The translations under genes were made by a program, and so were the position numbers. This document shows positions 24,742 through 27,423 of a stretch of 27,423 nucleotides of DNA, one piece after another. The notes below the pieces were generated by a model, which was not told the origin of the DNA, did not search any database, and saw only the letters and a list, made by a program, of their open reading frames with translations. Each line of letters begins with the position of its first letter. The stretch's first letter is position 1. Source of the DNA: DSSM01 sp964484125 (GTDB lineage: Bacteria; Bacteroidota; Ignavibacteria; Tepidaquicellales; Tepidaquicellaceae); the NCBI GenBank assembly GCA_964484125.1, contig CAZAEK010000025.1, positions 1 through 27,423 on the forward strand. Reading direction: 5' to 3'.

Positions 24742-27051
24742 TTATTTTATTGGTTTAGATACTTTCCATCTTCCGTTCATCTTCATTGCCTGATTTGAGC
24801 TTGACCATTCTCCGTTAATTACATACTTACCATTTTCGACTTTTGCTTTTCCTGTGTAATGATAGGTATTATGTTGGTCTGAAGTGGTTGCCTCTAAATT
24901 CCCATCGTCAAAAGAAAAAGTCAAAGTCGGCGGGGGATTTCCACCTGTATTGACGGTCATTTTTCCAAATAGAGAGTTTTCGGAAATTAACGACATAGTC
25001 AAAGTCATTGGTAAAAATTCACCTTTTGCCGATTTGAGATTTTTCTTTATTTCCGGTTCTGCAATTTTATATGGTGTGCTCCAACTGTCCCAGCATACTC
25101 CTCCATCCCATAAACCGACAAGGTCTTCCGCTTTGAGTTTTCCTCCAACGAGAATAACTTTACAGGATTTAGTATCAAGACGTGTAACTCTTACGCTGAT
25201 TTTTGTTTCAGGATTTGGGATAGAAAGCGACCAGGTTACCGAGCCTGCAGAAGTTAATTCTTTACTGCTGCTTCCACCCAAAGCATAATCACCACCGGTA
25301 CATTCTATCGCAAGAGTTGTTCCTTTTTCACCGACTGAGCCAATCGTAGCTGTAATTTTAAATTCAGGGGATGCGCCCTCGGACTTCAGGTCAACATTTG
25401 CCATACCAAGTAGTTTTTGCTTATCCCACTTTTTACCGGTCGCCGATTCAATAGCTTTCAGAACTGCATCGTCTGCCTGAACTAACTGCTGATTATAGGC
25501 TTTCATATCTGCATCTTTTTCTTCGACCTGCTTTGATGTTTCAGTAAGTATTTTCTTAATTTCAGCAGGAGTTAGTTTTGGGTTAATCGAGCGCATCATA
25601 GCTATAATTCCGGTAATCTGAGGAGCCGATAAACTTGTACCGGAATATGACTTACCGTCTTCCATTTTATTCTCTCCGCAGGTAACAACCGTTACTTCGT
25701 CATCGGAATTCTTCTTAGCTACATTGGAATAATCAGCCCAGGTACCGTCTCTGTTCACTGCACCCGCAGTAATAAGATTATCAACTTTATGACTCCAAAT
25801 TCTTGTGCCTTGAACTATTTTTGCGTCATTTCCCGCTGAGCCGACTATAATCACATTGGGATATTTTTTTTGTGTTCTTTCAAGAAAACTTTTAAATACT
25901 TTTGAAAAATCTTTATGCTGAGCAAGGTTGTAATCTTTCCAATGATTTCCAAATGAGCAATTTATAATAGTTGCTCCATTATCTATCTGTTTCTGAATAT
26001 TTTTCATGGATTCCATCGCGTAAATTTTACCGTGATATTCAAATTCCGAAACATTTTCAGGGTCTGCTTTGTCTTTATTCAGCGGTATTAAAGATAAATT
26101 ATTTCCGGCAGTTGTATTCACCTGAAGATTTTCACCAAGTATTGAAGCCACTCCTGTCATTCCTCCATTTTCACCGTTTCCTGCAATAACTTCCGTAACC
26201 ATTGTGCCGTGAGTCAAGTCTTCTTTTTCATTCATATCCTTTCTGCCAATCGGCACAATCAATGATTTACCCGTATTTAACTCATCTGAGCCGTAATTAA
26301 CATCGGTATCAACAACTCCAACGGTCACATCATTTAACTTTACACCCGATGCCTTAATAATATCCCAAGCCTGTTTTAAGTTAATCATTTTATATGGGTT
26401 TCCGTCTTTACCTTCATAGAAAGGGTCATCAAGCGGATTGCATGAAGAATTTTCAGCGCCATCCATTTTAAAAACGCCATCGGGAAATGCCACATCTACT
26501 TTGTCAGAAGACTTAACTTTTTCCAGTGCGGAGTATAAATCTTCTTTAGTTTTACCGTCAAATTCTATTTGATAAATATTATTAAGCTCTATTTCACCAA
26601 CTACTTTTCCGTTCACCATTTCTGCAATATCTTCCGCATCACCTTTTCCGAACCCATCCTTTAACATTACACCGAACATATTTGCAGGAGCCATTCCGCT
26701 GCTGTCAAGCTTTACAAGGGATTTTTCGCCCGGTTCTTTATAATCAGCCGTTAACTTCTGAGGTCCCGATAAAAAGAATTTATAAACAAAAAACAAACCT
26801 GCTGCTAAAAGTACTACTGCAAGAATGAGTTTTACGAAAATACCTTTTCCTGATTTCGTTTTTTTCGTATTAATTTCCGGAACTTCATTTTGAACAGGCT
26901 GCCGTGAAGTGTTCTGTATCTCTTGTGCTTTCCGCGACTCTTCCGGTTTGACTGAAATAGGTTGATTGTTGTTAAAAAGATTTTTCCCGCAATTTGGACA
27001 GAATTTTGCTCCCTCATTTAATTTTTGTCCGCAGTTTCCGCAAAAATTCAT
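24742..27051 (-). CDS. Zinc-ribbon, single-TM, subtilisin-like (S8) serine protease
   Basis: 769 residues. Cys4, Cys7, Cys18 and Cys21 form an N-terminal zinc ribbon. A polar linker (about 26-70) and one membrane helix (about 72-95) follow. Residues about 100-200 look like an inhibitor-I9-type propeptide (NNIYQIEFDGKTKEDLYSAL). The S8 protease domain spans about 220-530: Asp248 in VGVVDTDVNYG, His281 in THGTMV, oxyanion Asn408 in VGSAGND and Ser473 in SGTSLSAP. The catalytic set is complete. The usual HGTH-V-A-G reads HGTM-V-T-E, a mild departure. The C-terminal ~200 residues are beta-rich with no family I recognise. Predicted topology is ribbon inside and protease outside, so it is a membrane-tethered envelope protease, not a free secreted one. 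It is the first gene of the minus-strand cluster. Confidence 0.9.
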   Translation of the reverse strand: MNFCGNCGQKLNEGAKFCPNCGKNLFNNNQPISVKPEESRKAQEIQNTSRQPVQNEVPEINTKKTKSGKGIFVKLILAVVLLAAGLFFVYKFFLSGPQKLTADYKEPGEKSLVKLDSSGMAPANMFGVMLKDGFGKGDAEDIAEMVNGKVVGEIELNNIYQIEFDGKTKEDLYSALEKVKSSDKVDVAFPDGVFKMDGAENSSCNPLDDPFYEGKDGNPYKMINLKQAWDIIKASGVKLNDVTVGVVDTDVNYGSDELNTGKSLIVPIGRKDMNEKEDLTHGTMVTEVIAGNGENGGMTGVASILGENLQVNTTAGNNLSLIPLNKDKADPENVSEFEYHGKIYAMESMKNIQKQIDNGATIINCSFGNHWKDYNLAQHKDFSKVFKSFLERTQKKYPNVIIVGSAGNDAKIVQGTRIWSHKVDNLITAGAVNRDGTWADYSNVAKKNSDDEVTVVTCGENKMEDGKSYSGTSLSAPQITGIIAMMRSINPKLTPAEIKKILTETSKQVEEKDADMKAYNQQLVQADDAVLKAIESATGKKWDKQKLLGMANVDLKSEGASPEFKITATIGSVGEKGTTLAIECTGGDYALGGSSSKELTSAGSVTWSLSIPNPETKISVRVTRLDTKSCKVILVGGKLKAEDLVGLWDGGVCWDSWSTPYKIAEPEIKKNLKSAKGEFLPMTLTMSLISENSLFGKMTVNTGGNPPPTLTFSFDDGNLEATTSDQHNTYHYTGKAKVENGKYVINGEWSSSNQAMKMNGRWKVSKPIK

Positions 27052-27198
27052 ATCTAAATAATTAATTTATTATAAGTATGTATGTTAATTAATTTTCATT
27101 CTTCTATAAGCATGAAAAAATATATAATTCAGCAATAAAATTCTATTATCTTCAACTTACTTAAAAAGTATAATATTTTACGGCTGAGACGAAATTAA

Positions 27199-27423
27199 TT
27201 AAACAGAAAATTTATCTTTAATAAATTTATGTAAATCCGAAATGCTAAGAATTATAGAATCACAATAACCTTTAATGTCTGATAAGCTTTTCACGGCAGA
27301 ACCGCCAATAACAAAATATGCCCCTGATTTTTTTGCGGCATTGTAAATCTTTTTTGTGTCAATTAAAAATCGTTCCTTGTCTTCTGCTATCGTTGCAGAT
27401 AAGCAAACCAAATCCGGTTTGTA
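27199..27423 (-). CDS. C-terminal fragment of probable B12-binding-domain protein (partial)
   Basis: The frame is open to the window edge (75 codons visible), so the 5' end is missing. It reads YKPDLVCLSATIAEDK, then YFVIGGSAVKSL near the end. The P-D-L-V-x-L-S-A-T and I-G-G-x-A pattern fits the second half of a cobalamin-binding Rossmann domain, as in MerR/CarH-like regulators and methyltransferase subunits. The B12-coordinating His region would be upstream and is not visible, so the assignment is tentative. The 147-bp spacer 27052-27198 is AT-rich with no RNA gene visible. Confidence 0.6.
   Translation of the reverse strand, partial: YKPDLVCLSATIAEDKERFLIDTKKIYNAAKKSGAYFVIGGSAVKSLSDIKGYCDSIILSISDLHKFIKDKFSV

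Noticed and set aside
27052..27198. Spacer between the protease gene and the edge gene checked for a tRNA, small RNA or riboswitch.
   Set aside because: It is AT-rich with no cloverleaf or convincing conserved stem.

Overview
The window comes from an AT-rich Gram-negative bacterium of the Bacteroidota/Chlorobi-Ignavibacteria assemblage, most likely an Ignavibacteria-type genome. The main evidence is three secreted proteins that end in a type IX secretion (T9SS) C-terminal sorting domain with the NYPNPFNP-type motif favoured by that group. A SusC/TonB-like outer-membrane receptor with an N-terminal carboxypeptidase-regulatory domain, YARHG and DUF4349 proteins, and scarce Shine-Dalgarno sequences agree with this. 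The taxonomy is inferred. A run of exactly 100 N at 21883-21982 shows that this is a draft scaffold.

Layout. (1) 1-2494, minus strand: an outer-membrane beta-barrel receptor, with a perfect inverted repeat downstream. (2) 2692-3980, plus: an Rrf2-type Cys-rich regulator and a secreted META/HslJ protein, closed by a hairpin terminator. (3) 3998-5795, plus: a class-V aminotransferase/cysteine-desulfurase-fold enzyme and acylphosphatase. (4) 5878-8421, plus: a T9SS-exported protein with Asp-box repeats and a strong terminator. (5) 8422-8790: a 0.4-kb non-coding patch full of palindromic REP-like elements. (6) 8791-12298: a small membrane protein (minus), then on plus a DUF4349 lipoprotein, a stand-alone RapZ C-terminal domain behind a structured leader, and a T9SS-exported endonuclease I.

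(7) 12375-22201, plus: a tight run of six genes, penicillin acylase family, rsmA, mfd, PIN-PhoH, lipoate-protein ligase and M42 aminopeptidase. Gaps are at most 18 nt and two junctions overlap, so this is probably one operon mixing housekeeping RNA/DNA maintenance with metabolism. (8) 22203-27051, minus: a T9SS-exported protein, a small one-TM protein, and two membrane proteins that share a nearly identical N-terminal zinc ribbon. One of these carries a YARHG domain and the other a complete subtilisin-type protease. (9) 27199-27423, minus: the C-terminal end of a probable B12-binding-domain protein cut by the window edge.

Most genes belong to known families. The least explained parts are the zinc-ribbon/TM/protease plus zinc-ribbon/TM/YARHG pair, the REP-like cluster, and the leader hairpin that could cover the start of the RapZ-like gene. 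I see no CRISPR array, no rRNA or tRNA, no transposase and no clear defence system.
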